From positions 12,367,581 through 12,431,580 of the forward strand of contig JASSKH010000022.1 in the NCBI GenBank assembly GCA_031763025.1: 64,000 nucleotides of DNA, in the 5' to 3' direction. The notes below the pieces were generated by a model. That model was not told the DNA's origin. It worked only from the letters and a program-made list of their open reading frames with translations, and made no database searches. Position 1 is the first letter of the stretch, and every line of letters starts with the position of its first letter. Position numbers and translations under genes: made by a program. Below are positions 22,955 through 35,224 of the stretch, piece after piece. Source of the DNA: Macrocystis pyrifera (lineage: Eukaryota; Sar; Phaeophyceae; Laminariales; Laminariaceae).

Positions 22955-23356
22955 CTATAAGGTGATGTTCTTGAGCAACACTCCCTTGTGCACACCGCAA
23001 CCCTTGTCCGTGGGTTTGCTTCCAAACCAGCACCGTTTCGATGCTCTAGGTGTGGTTTGGCATATAGAGCGCCTATGGGAGTACCCCCACCCCCCTTCTT
23101 GAGTTCCCCTGGCTTTTCTAGACGATTGTGAATAGTACACGTGGGCCATTGTAGGATGCTGCGTCGGTGCACTGCCGGCAGATCGCTCTCGAGCTTCCCC
23201 CAAGTGCACGAAGCCCCGAGCCGTTACGAGCGCGATCACCGCCGACAAAGTGTCGACACCTTGTCCCAGAGTCGGAATTCTCCGTGATAGCTCTGCGCCC
23301 TCCATCTTCCCACGGTTGAATTCCATGCTACTGATTAAAGGGCGTTCCATACTCAA
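22955..23356 (-). pseudogene. Long open frame of unknown identity
   Basis: 134 open minus-strand codons with balanced composition (contains ALVTARGFVHLGEARE). No domain recognised, no partner exons located. It lies ~475 bp beyond the stop of the HMG-box gene on the same strand. Confidence 0.25.
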
Positions 23357-23830
23357 CCAAGAAACATACTGCCAGATGTATCTGATTGTCGCTTAGACAA
23401 TGGAAAGTGAAGCGGCGCTTGATGCCGCAAACGTTTATGACAACGTGTAGCCTGTGTAAAGGACTTGGCTATCCCATAGCCTGTCGCCTGCGTCGTTCGT
23501 GTTGTTCAGGTTTGTACCTACCGTCCTCAAGCTGACGGGTCCTCGGGCGACACCAACGAAACGCGTTGCATAGGCATCTAGAGCCTGCCACGGCACCACG
23601 TACACCCTACTCATCGATACACCTGCTCTGGCTCAGCGATGATCACGAGCAACCTGAAAACCAAAATATCGTCATACATCTCACACGCCCTCAAGGTTGG
23701 GGGGTGGCGGCGGGAGGGGGGGTGACTCACATCAAGAATTTACCAATGGTACGGATTGCCTTACCCAGCGGAGGTCAAGTACTTGGGAAGTAATGCAAGG
23801 ATTGAGCGCATTCTACGACGTCGTCTGTTA

Positions 23831-26800
23831 TCAAGTTGCGGCGGCGCCAGGAGCGGGAGCGGCAGTCCTGGCCGCTCCCTGTGCGATGTTACACAAGTCC
23901 CTCTCGTAGCGCTCGCGGTCGGCTTTGGCCCGTTCCGTGAAGGTCAGCTTGTCCTTGGCGGGTAAGCTGCGCCATTCCTCGCCCATTACTCGCCCGAGGT
24001 CCTTCGGCAAGATGAGGAGGCCGTGGAGTTGTTAGCTTCTTTTGGAAATGCACCCACACTTTGGACAGAAACTACTACGGTACTGCATATTCTTGAATTA
24101 CGAGTGGTACAACGTTTCCAGTAGCAGTGAAAGGGATGGCAGGGACGGGGGGATTTTCATGTCTCTCACATTCAGTAGCGCGTGTAATTGGAGACGGGCA
24201 ACTATTGAATCACACATTTTCATCCTTCAGTTCAATGCGTTTGTGATGAATGCATTGATGATAACCGTGCTCACTGTAGACGAGAAGACGTGAGAGCAGC
24301 AGGGCGATTGAGTGACAACATGCCGAAAAATGCATGCCATTCACTCTAAACGACGCAGACGTTTTGCATTTAGCCCACCTCGCTTCTGCAAACAATGAGG
24401 AATTACACCCTTAAAGAGCTAGAGTTGTAGGATTGTTGTGCCGCTTGCTGTCGAGAGCCATTGGGTTTTGACACAAAGGGCGAGGGACCGCTCGGTCTGA
24501 ACTGCTACGATAGAACTGCTACTATTAATATGTTGCGAAGGATATGAATCGAATTTTATAAACTACGCCGTTCACCGTCATAGCCATGCTGGGCCTCGCC
24601 ATCTTGTACGCGACGACCCGCTCCGTGTAGAATATCATGTAGGAACTCTGGGGAACTTGGGTCTGTGCACGTGGCGGTCGGAAAAGCGCACGTGGGTTAT
24701 AGGTGTGCGCAGCGCCCGCAACAAACAGGTGTTAACCATATCTCGCACGCCGCTGAAATACTTCAAACAGGTGCAATTTAATATCGTTCACGGTTGGCTT
24801 GTGTTGCTGTGTCCTCGTACCCGGTACGTTGGCATTTCAGTTGTTCTACCCATTAATTTGCGACTATGTTTGTTTTGGTTTTTCTCTGTCTCACAGTTTG
24901 TGACCACATACCTGGTAGTAAGTATCTCTCTGGGATGGAATCAGGACGGGCACTGGGCGTACTGATACAGTTGGGTAGAAAGGACGGTTCAGTGCGAAGT
25001 CAACGCACACACGGCTGAGGAACTTCAAAGGGATGCCAGTTAATATCGCGCACGGCCGGGGACTCCACGTGGATGCCAGTAAATATTGTAGGGAAGGCTG
25101 CCCATGAAATCGTGCGCACGAGAAAGTGTGAACCAAACGGCAGTGCAATATTTTGGGACCTCGTTCGGTGCGCCGTGTGTACGGGTGGAGATTCGACCCC
25201 CCTCCGAGTCGCCATGTATGTGTTGTGACGTATGCTATCGCTCTAGAGCTACAGTCGGTACGGTGGTCCCGACCTTTCCCATCTGAAGTTACTCCTTTCG
25301 CAACGCGAGTACAAGGCCTTTGAGTCTCAATCACATTTTTTCTAGACAATGTCATCGCTGGTTGTTCTTGTACCGTTCGGTTGTATATGTGGATACACCA
25401 ACGGCCCCTATATTCACGTCCAGAGGGGTAAGTACCAGTGCCAGGAACTGTGAAAGAGTCGATAACCTTTTTCAAGTGGGCTGCTGTACACGGAGGGGCG
25501 GCATCAAGCTCAACAAAAAATGTTTTACCTGGCGGGGTCTTTCTTAGACATCTTGGCCACGATTTCCCGGCCTGCCCTGCATGCCGCCTTGCGGTTGCTC
25601 TTGGAACGCTGCTTTGGGGCTGCTGTGGTAGAACGAGTCTGTGAAGGCGTCTTGCGCTTCTTATTTCCGGTGGCGTTTGGCTCTTGCTCATAGGCCTAAG
25701 CCCCAGGCATTAGGCAAATATATGCGTTTGTACACAGCGTTCGTCGAAGAGAATCAACGATACACATTTTTTATTGTTTTTCCCCAGCGCAATGCCGTGA
25801 CACATGGAAAAAGTAAATACATGGTCTGCATCGTATTATGCACCGCCCAAGGAAAATATATTATAGCGGACACGACTTATATGTTGTTGCTGAATAAAAA
25901 ATGTTTCAAGAGCTACAGCCGGTAGCACATGGGGACGCGGTTCGCATTGCGAGATAGGTGTTGTTTCTCGACAACGGTTGGGTAGCGCAAATAGACGGGG
26001 ATCGAGTCTCGCAGAAGGAAATGCAGTTCGATGGCAGGCATATATGATGCTGCCATACTGTCGTCGTCGAAAGGCGAGGAGGCACAAACATAATGTACAG
26101 AAGCAAACCCATTCCGAGCGAAACGCGTCGCTCGCTATATATCTTGACAAAACCTTCATTTTCCCCGGACATGGGGGTCATGTCAACAGTTTATGTACAG
26201 TAGTCTTGCCCTATACCTTGTGCCTGGCAAGATTCGCGCAAGACACGCTATTACTTACGGGTGGGTACACATCTTGATCGTCGGCTCTCGAAGCACCCTC
26301 TGCCGCGTGGCCGAGTGGCTGATTGCCGCCACAAGTCCCGAGAGGAGTCATAGGGGTGACGACCCCAGCACGGTCGGCTCCGGCGCCAGCACCGCCCCCA
26401 CAGAGTCTCTCGGCGGCAGGACTTACCGGAGACGAGGAAGTTCCGGCAAGGGACAGCGTGTCCAACAGTCCCTTGGGGTAGCCAAAGTCGGGGATGGAGT
26501 TTCCGAAAGAGCTGGCAGCCTGGGGGGACAGCCGCGGTGACTGCGGGGCGTGGTGGTTTGTACCCCCGACAGTGAGTAGTAGGAGGTAGGGATTCGCCTC
26601 GACCGTGTGTATTCCCACAACAGAAGCTTGTCAAATGTTAGAGTCGGTATCAAAACACGATGCATGAGTAGATCTAATGAAGAAGGTCCCCGGTGAGAGG
26701 AGGGCACACCACCTATTCTATATCGCACAGACAGGGCGTTTGCCAACAGTTATATCACCGAACCGAGCACTATCAAGTACTCTTCTCTCCATAGTTTTAC

Positions 26801-27885
26801 TAATAGGAAACTTGTTCGGTTCCTACCTTGCCTACCGATGCCGTGGTAGCTCTGGTCGATGTACGACCTATGCATCCATGCTGCGTTGAGGGGGCGTGCG
26901 TACATCGCACCCATCCACCACACAGAAGCGTCCTACCCTCTAAAGTCGAAGTGCCTACGCACTGAGGACCTACGAAAGTCCAACGGGGAGTTGTAGAGAG
27001 TCTCCCATGATTCAGGTCACGTTTCGATTCGTACTATCGAGCATAGCGTTATAGCCTTCAAGAATTCACCTGCCAGTCGGGCGTGCGTATGTCCAGGCAG
27101 CGCTTAGCCGTTCTCCCGGGTGGCACCGGGGTCGTCGGGTCCGATTGAAACGACGGCGTCCCGATCTACGAGTGCGTGTGTTGATGGTCCCGATGTTAGC
27201 AGAGGTTCGCGCGTGAGCGGGATGCAACTCAAATAACACAACAAAGCTCTGAGAGCCGAATGGCCTGAAGGAGCCACGGCAGGAGAGTGCACCTTGCTTT
27301 TCGAAGGTTCCTAGCGCGGGGACTTACACAGTACGCTTCACCCAAAACCACTTTTCGTTATATACTTTGTTTGTGCCACCCCATGAACAATCCCGATCGT
27401 CGGGAAAACTAAAAGAACATTCAGAGCACAAGTCAATGGGGTTGCAAACATACTGTGGGGTGTTGCAGGGACCACGTCGTCGGGGATTTGCCTTTTGAGC
27501 TCGTCAACACTTGATCAATATATATCAACGGTGTATGGTAGTATCCTTTATGAATGACTCGACTGACACCTGACGACGCTTCACCAATCTGATCTAAAAG
27601 GGCGGTCCTTTACTCATTCGATTTCGTCCATCGATTAATCCATTCAATCATCTCCTCATGCTCCCATTCCTTCATAATATCAAGCCAAGTACGTACGCGG
27701 CTGCGGCATACAGACCTGCGGTGCACGGAGCGGAGTAGCTACCTGTGTCAGAACCAGAGCTGCGCTCACGGCTTCGTACCGAACCCGCTGACTGTCTGAC
27801 TTGTTCTTGTAGGGAGTCTTGGCCACCTCCGACAAGCTGTCCCACTCCTCGGCGAGGATTCTCGATAGCTCTTCGAAAGACAAGG
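23831..27885 (-). CDS. Two-HMG-box protein, 3' exons (5' end not found)
   Basis: Exons fitted with consistent phase: 27,743-27,885, 26,259-26,519, 25,529-25,695, 24,576-24,645 and 23,831-24,001 (stop TGA). The first holds the second half of an HMG box (SFEELSRILAEEWDSL...KSDSQRVRYEAV). The second is Ser/Gly/Pro-rich linker. The third is basic (NKKRKTPSQTR...SKKDPA), like the lysine-rich arm before an HMG box. The last two form a complete box: SSYMIFYTERVVAYKMARPS joined to DLGRVMGEEWRSLPAKDK and ADRERYERDL, with the HMG aromatic (Y, F, W) and basic positions present. HMG-box proteins bind the DNA minor groove and bend it, so a chromatin or transcription role in the nucleus is expected. The first half of box 1 must lie upstream of 27,885 and I could not find it; an extra exon near 27,150 is possible. 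Confidence 0.8.
24893..25016 (+). repeat. Dispersed repeat C, copy C1
   Basis: ~140-bp repeat with TGTGACCACA, CACGGACACTGGGC and AACGGTTTAATGTG in order (diverged here). It lies in an intron of the HMG gene. TACCTGGTA at 24,909 adds bases relative to copies C2 and C3. Confidence 0.75.
27095..27292 (-). other. Possible additional exon
   Basis: 62 open minus-strand codons ending DDPGATRENG then TAA, inside the intron between the first two HMG-gene exons listed. Phase does not fit simply between them, so it is left out of the model. Confidence 0.2.
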
Positions 27886-27904
27886 CTGGTGATGCCCCCC
27901 TTCG

Positions 27905-28040
27905 AGTGGTATGAATGTGTATGTGCATGTGTATGCATACGTGAGCGTATGTTAACGTCCATATGTATGTGCACCTAGGAACCTTGATGTGTATGAGCAT
28001 GTGCACGTACATGTGTGTGCATCTATGTTTATGCGTATGT
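27905..28040. repeat. TGTATGTGCATG-type degenerate simple repeat
   Basis: Alternating purine/pyrimidine TG/CA/TA tract; the same type reappears at 28,900-29,260. Confidence 0.85.
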
Positions 28041-28045
28041 GTTCT

Positions 28046-28160
28046 AAGGATTACCCTGGGCTTGGTAATCGGTCGATCTTTTACCCCTATAGCTCAGTAG
28101 GCAACACCTTCACATTTGGCGTCGTCGAGGACACGGGTTCGAGTCTCATTTTGAACGTTT
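28046..28160 (+). mobile_element. tRNA-like repeat (second SINE-like family), copy 1
   Basis: Contains a textbook A box (TAGCTCAGTAGG at 28,089) and B box (GGTTCGAGTCTC at ~28,137), 36 bp apart. The would-be acceptor stem does not pair, so this is a tRNA-derived SINE head or tRNA pseudogene and not a working tRNA. The upstream 40 bp (CTAAGGATTACCCTGGGCTTG) is shared with the copy at 28,828. Confidence 0.75.
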
Positions 28161-28235
28161 CTTTCATAGAAACACTTGCGCGTGCGTCCCTGAAAACATA
28201 TCTCCCTGGTTCTCCAGGTATTGAAACGAAGGGGG

Positions 28236-28300
28236 TAGGTCAGCGTACGGCCGTTTACGGTACCGTCGCTCCAAAGATCCTGCTGACGACGCCACGTGTA
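28236..28300 (+). repeat. Direct repeat partner of 28,752-28,812
   Basis: TCAGCGTACGGCCGTTTACGGTACCG...CCAAAGATCCTGC recurs diverged at 28,752-28,812. It suggests that 28,046-28,830 contains two offset copies of one larger unit. Confidence 0.6.
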
Positions 28301-28827
28301 GTAGAGCCCGAGGATAGAGTTAAGAGAAGTGGAATGCAGGAACTGGCTTGGAAGGCAGCTTCTCCTGTTCAGGAGACATATTTCTTTGTTGTCGTGTTAT
28401 TCCCCTTTATGACGAGAGGATTGGGAGCAGTTTGAGAGTGATTAGATTCGGGCTTGATTCGAGGTATCAAGCCCACTCTGCTCCCTTCTATTGACCCGCT
28501 AAACGGGTAAATACACTTGCCCGAGCAACTTTCCTCGGACGCCGGTGCACGCTTCTCTTATCGGTGATCCTACCCAAAGGAGTAGTCAAACCCCAGGACA
28601 CCTCTGTAGTCTACTAAAACCTAATTCTACGCGTCATCCTGTCTTTAAGGGAGGTCTGTCCTGGGAACATTCCTTGCATCCTCACGAAAGCCTTCGTAGT
28701 ACTGGCTGTCTTACCTACCGAGAGAAACTGCAAAACCCTGAATACTCTCACGGGCAGATCAGCGTAGGGCCGTACATGGTACCGACGCCCCAAAGATCCC
28801 GCCGTTCAGAGGGGGGGAGAGAGTTCT

Positions 28828-28898
28828 AAGGAGTACGCTGGGCTGGGTAGTCGAGCGTTCTTTTACCCCTATAGCTCAGTAGGTAACACCTTCACACA
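28828..28898 (+). mobile_element. tRNA-like repeat, copy 2 (truncated)
   Basis: Repeats CTAAGGAGTACGCTGGGCTG and the A box TAGCTCAGTAGG, then breaks off into a TG-rich tract before any B box. Confidence 0.7.
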
Positions 28899-28914
28899 TG
28901 TGTGGCGTGTGTCC

Positions 28915-29250
28915 ATGTGCGTATGTATGTCTACAATATGTATACCGAATATGTGGAAATCATGTACGTGTATTGGTACGTGTATCTGCATCTGTATGTA
29001 TATTATGTGTATGTATGTATATATATCTGTGTGTTATTAATAGTGTTCGTGCTTGTGTACATGTGTACAATCACGTGCATGTAGAGTGCGTATGTATGTC
29101 TACAGTATGTATACCAAACATGTGAAAATCATGTACGAGTACGTGTATTGGTACGTGTATCTGCATCTGCATGTATATAATGTGTATGTATGTGTATATC
29201 TGTGTGTTTGTGTTCGTGCTTGTGTACATGTGTACAATCACGTGCATGTA
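28915..29250 (+). repeat. Tandem duplication of ~170 bp
   Basis: Unit 1 (~28,918-29,085) and unit 2 (~29,086-29,250) are nearly identical (GCGTATGTATGTCTACA to CACGTGCATGTAGAG). Unit 1 contains TATTAATA at 29,035 where unit 2 has only TT at the corresponding point. Unit 2 has an extra GAGTAC. Confidence 0.92.
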
Positions 29251-29644
29251 GAGCTGCATCCGTGGGAACGTCAAAGTGGGGATAAAACCATAGAGTCCGT
29301 CAATAATGATTCGATCGCCGAAGTGGATCGAGGAGCAAAGGGCGGCGTTCCGTGTTGCTGGCATCGCAACCTTTTATGGTATCGCAGACTGGCACGGCAC
29401 GCGGATATACGCAATCTGAGGGAAGGGCGGGGGTACAGGGCTGTAAGAAGCATGCTTAAAGCCGGTCGCAGGGACTGGCAAGGTCATGGATTGTGTCTCT
29501 GGCTGGTCAGGTACACACACATACATATGGGGGGGGGGGGAGGGATCATAAGCATACGTGTTCTAAAATGAAGTCAGTGGCAACAGATCACTCGCCAATT
29601 TGCGGATGATACTGTAGTCAGGTCAGGAACATCTATCCATATGG

Positions 29645-29750
29645 AGGGATGGGGGGGGGGGGTGTACCCATTGCCATGGTGTTCGACGAGTCGCATGAAA
29701 GATGAGCGGCATCCTACCAAGAACCACTTGTGGGGCGGACTTGGTATCCA
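29645..29750 (-). repeat. Element B fragment, copy B8
   Basis: G run plus GTGTACCCAT, then an internal part (GTTCGACGAGTCGCATGAAAG...ATCCTACCAAGAACC) joined with the intervening section deleted. Confidence 0.65.
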
Positions 29751-30690
29751 TACAGGGTGTTTAGCGGCAAAGGTTAAGAGCCGGTTGCAAGGGATCAGAC
29801 GGAGGAAGGGCGAGGCAGGGAGCCGACCGGGTGCGGCGTGAAAACAGAGCGCCCCGGCTACTGACAGCTCGGAATGTGGGAAGTGCACCACCATGGGAAC
29901 GATCGGAAGGCACCCCGAGAGCACCCACACATGCCTGTTGTTTGAGATAGCGGAGAAGAGATGGACACTCGCTCGCTCTTGTACATAATAAGTAGGACAG
30001 CACACCTAGACGGCTTTTGTCTCACCCCACTGGCTCGGCTTTGGAGTAGTATGTCTGTAACGAATAAGCCGCACAACATGCCCAAGAACATTGACTTATG
30101 CTCCGTCGAAAAAAAAAATATTTCTAGTCTGCAGACCGCTGCTGGTGTGCTGGTGCTGGTCCTGGGTATATTGCTCTGCTGGTAACCTTGAGCTGGCGCA
30201 GTGTATACAGTAGTAGTAGTTGGTTCATTTAACATTCCAGGTTATTACACTCTGAGACCCGTTCAACCCAGACAAGAAAGAGCCAGACACCAACAAAACG
30301 TTATTAATTATCAGAATCAAGCAACCAGTTTCTAATAAACCCGTTCGTTCTGCCAGCCGAATAAAAGTATACACAATGCGGTACGCGTATTGCTAGTACA
30401 TCCTCGTGCCAGAGGGCATTGTGTACGATACGAGCCAGGAGCAGTATGATACGTTCGAAAACGTGAAAACAAATTGCCGCGCGTGGCGGTCGCCTGGAAT
30501 CGAAACCCATGCATACGCAGGCGAGCCGGCGCTTCAAGGCCAAGTACGCGCGCTTCAGCTATCTATGATACCTGCTACTACTACTCTATGTAGTATAAAT
30601 AGTGTTGTTGTACAGTACCTGAGTCGCCCCATCTTCTCCTCCGAAAACAGTGCGAACGGGGAGAGAGGGATGTCCCTGGAAGGCGTCGTC
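29751..30690. other. No supported gene
   Basis: No repeat-family copy or convincing exon recognised. Confidence 0.4.
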
Positions 30691-30705
30691 TGGTGATGGT
30701 GTTGG

Positions 30706-30815
30706 TGGAGGATGATGATGATGATGACGATGATGACCACGACGGTGAGGATGAGATGATGATGATGATGACAATGATGGATGACAATGATGATGATAAT
30801 GACGATGAGAGCAAG
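30706..30815. repeat. (GAT)n microsatellite
   Basis: Interrupted GAT/GAC array; Asp-, Met- or Ser/His-rich frames here are repeat translation. Confidence 0.95.
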
Positions 30816-31469
30816 AATAAAACGATAGAACGATGCCCAGGCGGGGAGGCGGGAAATATTAAAAGACAAAGATACACGACCAGTACGAGCGGTGAGCGTA
30901 CTGCCGTACCAGGTACGTAGTAGTACCAGCGACACACGGTTGGTTGCCGGTGCGAGAGGCAGACGAACGAAACGAAAACCGGCGCTCTCAACACAGCGGA
31001 AACAATATACGGTAGCAATACGAGTAACCATGCGCCGTACCATCACAGTCCGGGCGGTCAGAGCAGTGCGCAGGGGGCAAGGTATCCCTAGGGCGTGGGG
31101 GGCATCTTTCAGCGATGATGATTATCGCTAACGTATATAGTACGTACGATACGTACATATACCTGGTACGACGTATCAGGTTGTAGAACTCACAAAAAGC
31201 TGCAGCAAATATATTATTGAACAGGATTTTCCTTCTTTCTTTTCTCGGAGCTACAGCAACAGCTGCAGCATGCAGCTGCCTGCAGTATCATGCTCTCGCA
31301 CGACGTATGATGACGAGCATTCTATGTATAACCAGGTACCGGCGGGTGACTTTCGAGCCCTCTCATGTTGGACTTTCGGTATCCAAGCATGGACACTACT
31401 ACTACTGCTCTGTACGTATACGAGCACTCCGAATTAATTGTTGAGTTGCGAGAAGGAGAGTTCCAGAGG

Positions 31470-31790
31470 GCTAATGGGTGACACACATACAGACAGCAGT
31501 GGTAAGCCCAACCAGCATTTCGTCTACTGCCCAGTACCCTCCACCGATATCGGTGCGCCGCACAGCATCCGAACTCTTTCAGGCTTTCAGGGCTCCCAGA
31601 GCTTATTGATGATGAAAACCCAAAACCACCTCCGGGACAAAGATCTGATTTTGCCAACTTCGGACCCGCTCGCAACCAGCGCGCTTCGTCGCAGACTATG
31701 TTTTTGTCAGTGCCCATACCGGATACATCGATGACAGGCGCGGAGATGTCGCACGCGGCATCCGGGTGCTGTTGGTGCAGCTCTCCGGAT
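31470..31790 (-). other. Candidate exon of unknown gene
   Basis: Minus frame open across ~100 codons with well-mixed composition (contains KLAKSDLCPGGGFGFSSS). It lies on the strand of, and upstream of, the HMG-box gene, so it could belong to its missing 5' part, but no splice link was established. Confidence 0.25.
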
Positions 31791-32324
31791 TCATGAGCAC
31801 TGCTTTTTTGCTCCCTTGTGGGATGCGATGTGTGTGGAGGGTTGGTGTATGTGTGATGGATTGGGGTTTCGATAGGAAGATGAGGCGTGTTTTGGGTGAA
31901 ATACTTCCTGCAGTCCTGCAGTCTGCGGCGATCGGTGAGCGGGGAGCACCGAGCACTGAGTGCAAATACGAGGATGATAGCCGTATACTGCTATTTATGC
32001 TTTAAGGCGGGACGGAGAGCGTTGTGTTCGGGGGAAGAAGAGACACTATGTTTCCTGCAGCTCCACCAACACGCAATTATGAATTATGGAGGAAGCAAGA
32101 AGAGTGGGTGTTGGGTACTGGTACATTTTACAATGAGTGGCAACAGCAGCTAGCTGCGGGTGCTGCTTGCCGTTGCACCGCATGTTTTACGAGTAGCAAA
32201 TGGCAGATAGACAACTAACTGGAGCAAGGATAGATAGCTGGCGGCACAGCTGCAGGTAGGTGCGCATACGAAGCGCAACGAAGAAAAATGAGGAAGATCC
32301 GATGTTTGAGATCTACTGCTGCTG

Positions 32325-32515
32325 TAATTGCCATGGCATGCCGTGGGGGGTGCTGTGGCGATAAACGTGGGGGTTTTGCCAAGGCGGTAACACACATGGT
32401 ATGCCATGGCAATCCCCACGGCATGCCACGAGATCCTATGCCATGCCATGGGATGCCGTGCCATGGTACCCCCCACGGCATCCCATGGCAATGCCACGGC
32501 ATGCCGCGAAAAAGT
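32325..32515. repeat. CATG-rich island, part 3
   Basis: 190 bp built of ATGCCATGGCA, GGCATGCC and CCCCACGGCATGCC words, so it is highly self-complementary. Isolated from parts 1 and 2 by 10.5 kb. Confidence 0.8.
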
Positions 32516-33330
32516 CAAACAGATAGAGTAGACCCCTACAGGTAGGTAGAGCGGGTGTGTTCGAGGGAAGATTTGGATTTTTGAATTTTCGCTACTACTG
32601 CATTTCCACACGTTTTGGGAACAGGCAAAATTTGGCGTTCACGTTACGCTTTGCACTGCTCCATGGCTAGTGTGACTGCCGTTGTATCTGGTGGGTGCCT
32701 CGTTTAGTTATATACATACGCTTTATGCCACGAGGGAATGGGGGGAGGGGTAACAGCAGGAGGGGTAGAAGGAACACCGTACAAGTGTATGGGGGCAGGG
32801 GGGGGAACAGGAGGAGTAGAAGGGAAACCGCGGTAGAAGAGAGTAGCAGAGAGACCGCAGATAGGGTAGCAAGGTACCAGGCCGACTAATAGGTTGGACT
32901 TTTCTTTGCTACTCGTACCGCCAACTGCTGCGGCCGTTCGGTATGCATTTTGATTTTTTTCCCTTCTTATCCTTATGAAAGAAGTACTACATAGTGGGTG
33001 GGTGACGAGCGTATTTTGGCCCACTCACTATTGCTCTTTTTACTTAGTTAAGTGTTCACCGGGATGCATAGTCCCCTTTTTCCTTCTCGTATCTTTCCCC
33101 TTGCACGTCCCTTTTGGCTCATGCTCGGGGTAAGTATGTATGTGTCTGAGCTTTGGCTTCCCATTTTATTTATTTATTTGGGATTCTCCTTTTCTTTTTC
33201 TTTTTCTTGTTCTTTTTCGGTTTGGTTTCTTCGTTGCTTCTCTTTCTTTATGGTGTATTTTGGTTGCTGGCGTATGTATGTATGTTGTGTCGGCCGCACC
33301 TAGTGCGAAGGCATGGTATTGCGTAGGCTA
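32516..33330. other. No supported gene
   Basis: Includes a GGAGGGG/GGAACAGGAGGAG-rich stretch (32,740-32,830) and a TTTCTTTTTC pyrimidine tract (33,185-33,225). Confidence 0.45.
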
Positions 33331-33333
33331 TTA

Positions 33334-33472
33334 ATGCATTACGGTGTGTTATCTCTGTGTCGTAGTCTGTGACCACAGAGCTCGTATCTTTCTAGGGTGA
33401 AGAATCAGCACGGACACTGGGCTTGCTGGATGTCGACGAGTAGAAGAACGGTTTAATGTGAAGAACACACAC
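33334..33472 (+). repeat. Dispersed repeat C, copy C2
   Basis: Almost identical to C3 (56,350-56,494): TTAATGCATTACGGTGTG to GAAGAACACACACA. The very low divergence suggests recent spread. No coding capacity or terminal repeats seen. Confidence 0.9.
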
Positions 33473-33784
33473 AGTAGTATTAATAGGAGAGTGTTATTAG
33501 TATTAGTAATAATATTTAATAGTGCTGTAATTTCGCGCAGAATGTAGTTGATACTATTCAATATACTATAACGAAGTATACTATGTTTAGCACCAAGAGT
33601 TGTTTAGCCTTAATGACGTCTTCTGTGCGTCCTGCGATCTGTGATTGATTGTTGTGCTACTGTATGTACTGCTGTACTACGGGAACGATATCCTTTTCTC
33701 TCTCAAGAAGACCCGTCATGGGAGACCGGATATTTCGCAGTGCGGGCACCCTGGACAATAGGCAATGACCCCTGCAATAGCAAT

Positions 33785-34225
33785 ATAATCTGGTGCAATG
33801 GACAGCTTTATTGTCGTTGGCAAAGTCTATCGATTGGCACGTTCCTCGATCCGTTGTCGTCGGTATGTCTATCGATAGGTTACGTCCCCAACATATTGTT
33901 CAGGCAGGAGTGTGCTGAAATACCTGGGTTGAAAGCTATTGTCACCGACAATGGCTATCGACGGATAGCTTGCAGAATCTACTGCGGTCCACAGTGGCTA
34001 TCGATGAATACATTTCTTGATCTATTGGGGCCGGCAATGGCTATCGATAGATGATGCATTTCTTGCTCTATTGTGACCCGCAATGCCTATCGATAGATGC
34101 GTTTCTGAATCTATTGTGACCAGCAAGGGACATCGATAGGTACATTTCTAACCTTGGCCGGCAATTGCTATCGATGAACACCGTTGAGAATCGATTGTGG
34201 TGGACAATGTCTATCGATGGACACC
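33785..34225. repeat. 43-bp ATCGAT satellite, block 1
   Basis: Diverged units with a palindromic CTATCGATAG core, a spacer, then CTATTGTG and CGGCAATGG. Period is ~43-46 bp. Confidence 0.85.
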
Positions 34226-34609
34226 ATCACCCGCTTATTTCCACACCTACAATGCACTCTGATTCACTAAGTAAGGCAATATTTTGTGCCGCAGCAATGT
34301 CATATTTTCATCTTGTCATCACCACCAGTAAGGAATGAGTGCATGATGTAGCGTGATGAGTAGCAATGTCGGTGCATAGCATAGCGTGAAGGAGGGCTGC
34401 AACGTTGGGTGTCTCAACAAGGCAGTGGGCATCATGGGGGTTAAGTGTGTTGCATTGATGGCTGTGTTGTTGTGGTTGGTACTCTGTGTTATTAATAGTG
34501 ATTCCTAATCGGTTACACTTTGTGTGTATAAGATAGATGAGGTAAGATGTGCATATATATACCCTGAACAATAGGAAGAGGAATAGAACATTGCCGTTAC
34601 AGTAGCCCC

Positions 34610-35215
34610 GAAAAAGCGTGTGTCAATGGATACTGTTAACGATCCAATGGACTGGCAACGCTGGCTAACGAGAGACATTGTGAACCACAATAGACTGGAA
34701 ACACTGTCTATCGATAGACACTGTACCACAATGGACTGGCAACGCTGTCTATCGATATATTTTAACGACAATATACTGGCAACGCTGTCTATCGATAGAT
34801 ATTGTCAGGGAACAATACATTTTCGGCAATGGAGACAACATTCCTTTGCCCCAACAATGGAGTCACAAGGTTGTCCATAGATGGCCATTGTCCTGAACAA
34901 TAGATGTTGGGGAAGCAACCGTGATATATATTGTTTGAACAGTAGACTAGAAACGTTTGCCTATCGATGGCTATTGCCGCCAACAATATACACGCAATTG
35001 TATCCACCAATAGCCATCGTCACCCACAATAGATTGTTGAGCGTGTTTTCGCGATAGACTATTGCCTACGGTAAACCTGTTGTATACCGTGGAATGATGT
35101 ATGTCGATGGCCATTCTTGACGACCGCCGAAGCTTCTATTGCCGCCAACAATAGGTACGCGATTGTGTCTAACAATAGCCGTCGCCACCCACAATGGATT
35201 GTTGGGCGGGCTCCG
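34610..35215. repeat. 43-bp ATCGAT satellite, block 2
   Basis: Same words in mostly opposite orientation (CACAATAGACTGG, AACGCTGTCTATCGATAG). The separating 34,230-34,600 has no satellite units. Confidence 0.85.
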
Positions 35216-35224
35216 AAAAGTATG

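Noticed and set aside
28060..28160. Functional tRNA gene
   Set aside because: A and B boxes are good but the acceptor stem does not pair; more likely a SINE head or pseudogene.
29310..29440. Possible short exon (KWIEEQRAAF frame, plus strand)
   Set aside because: Short, no acceptor/donor pair, no partner exons.
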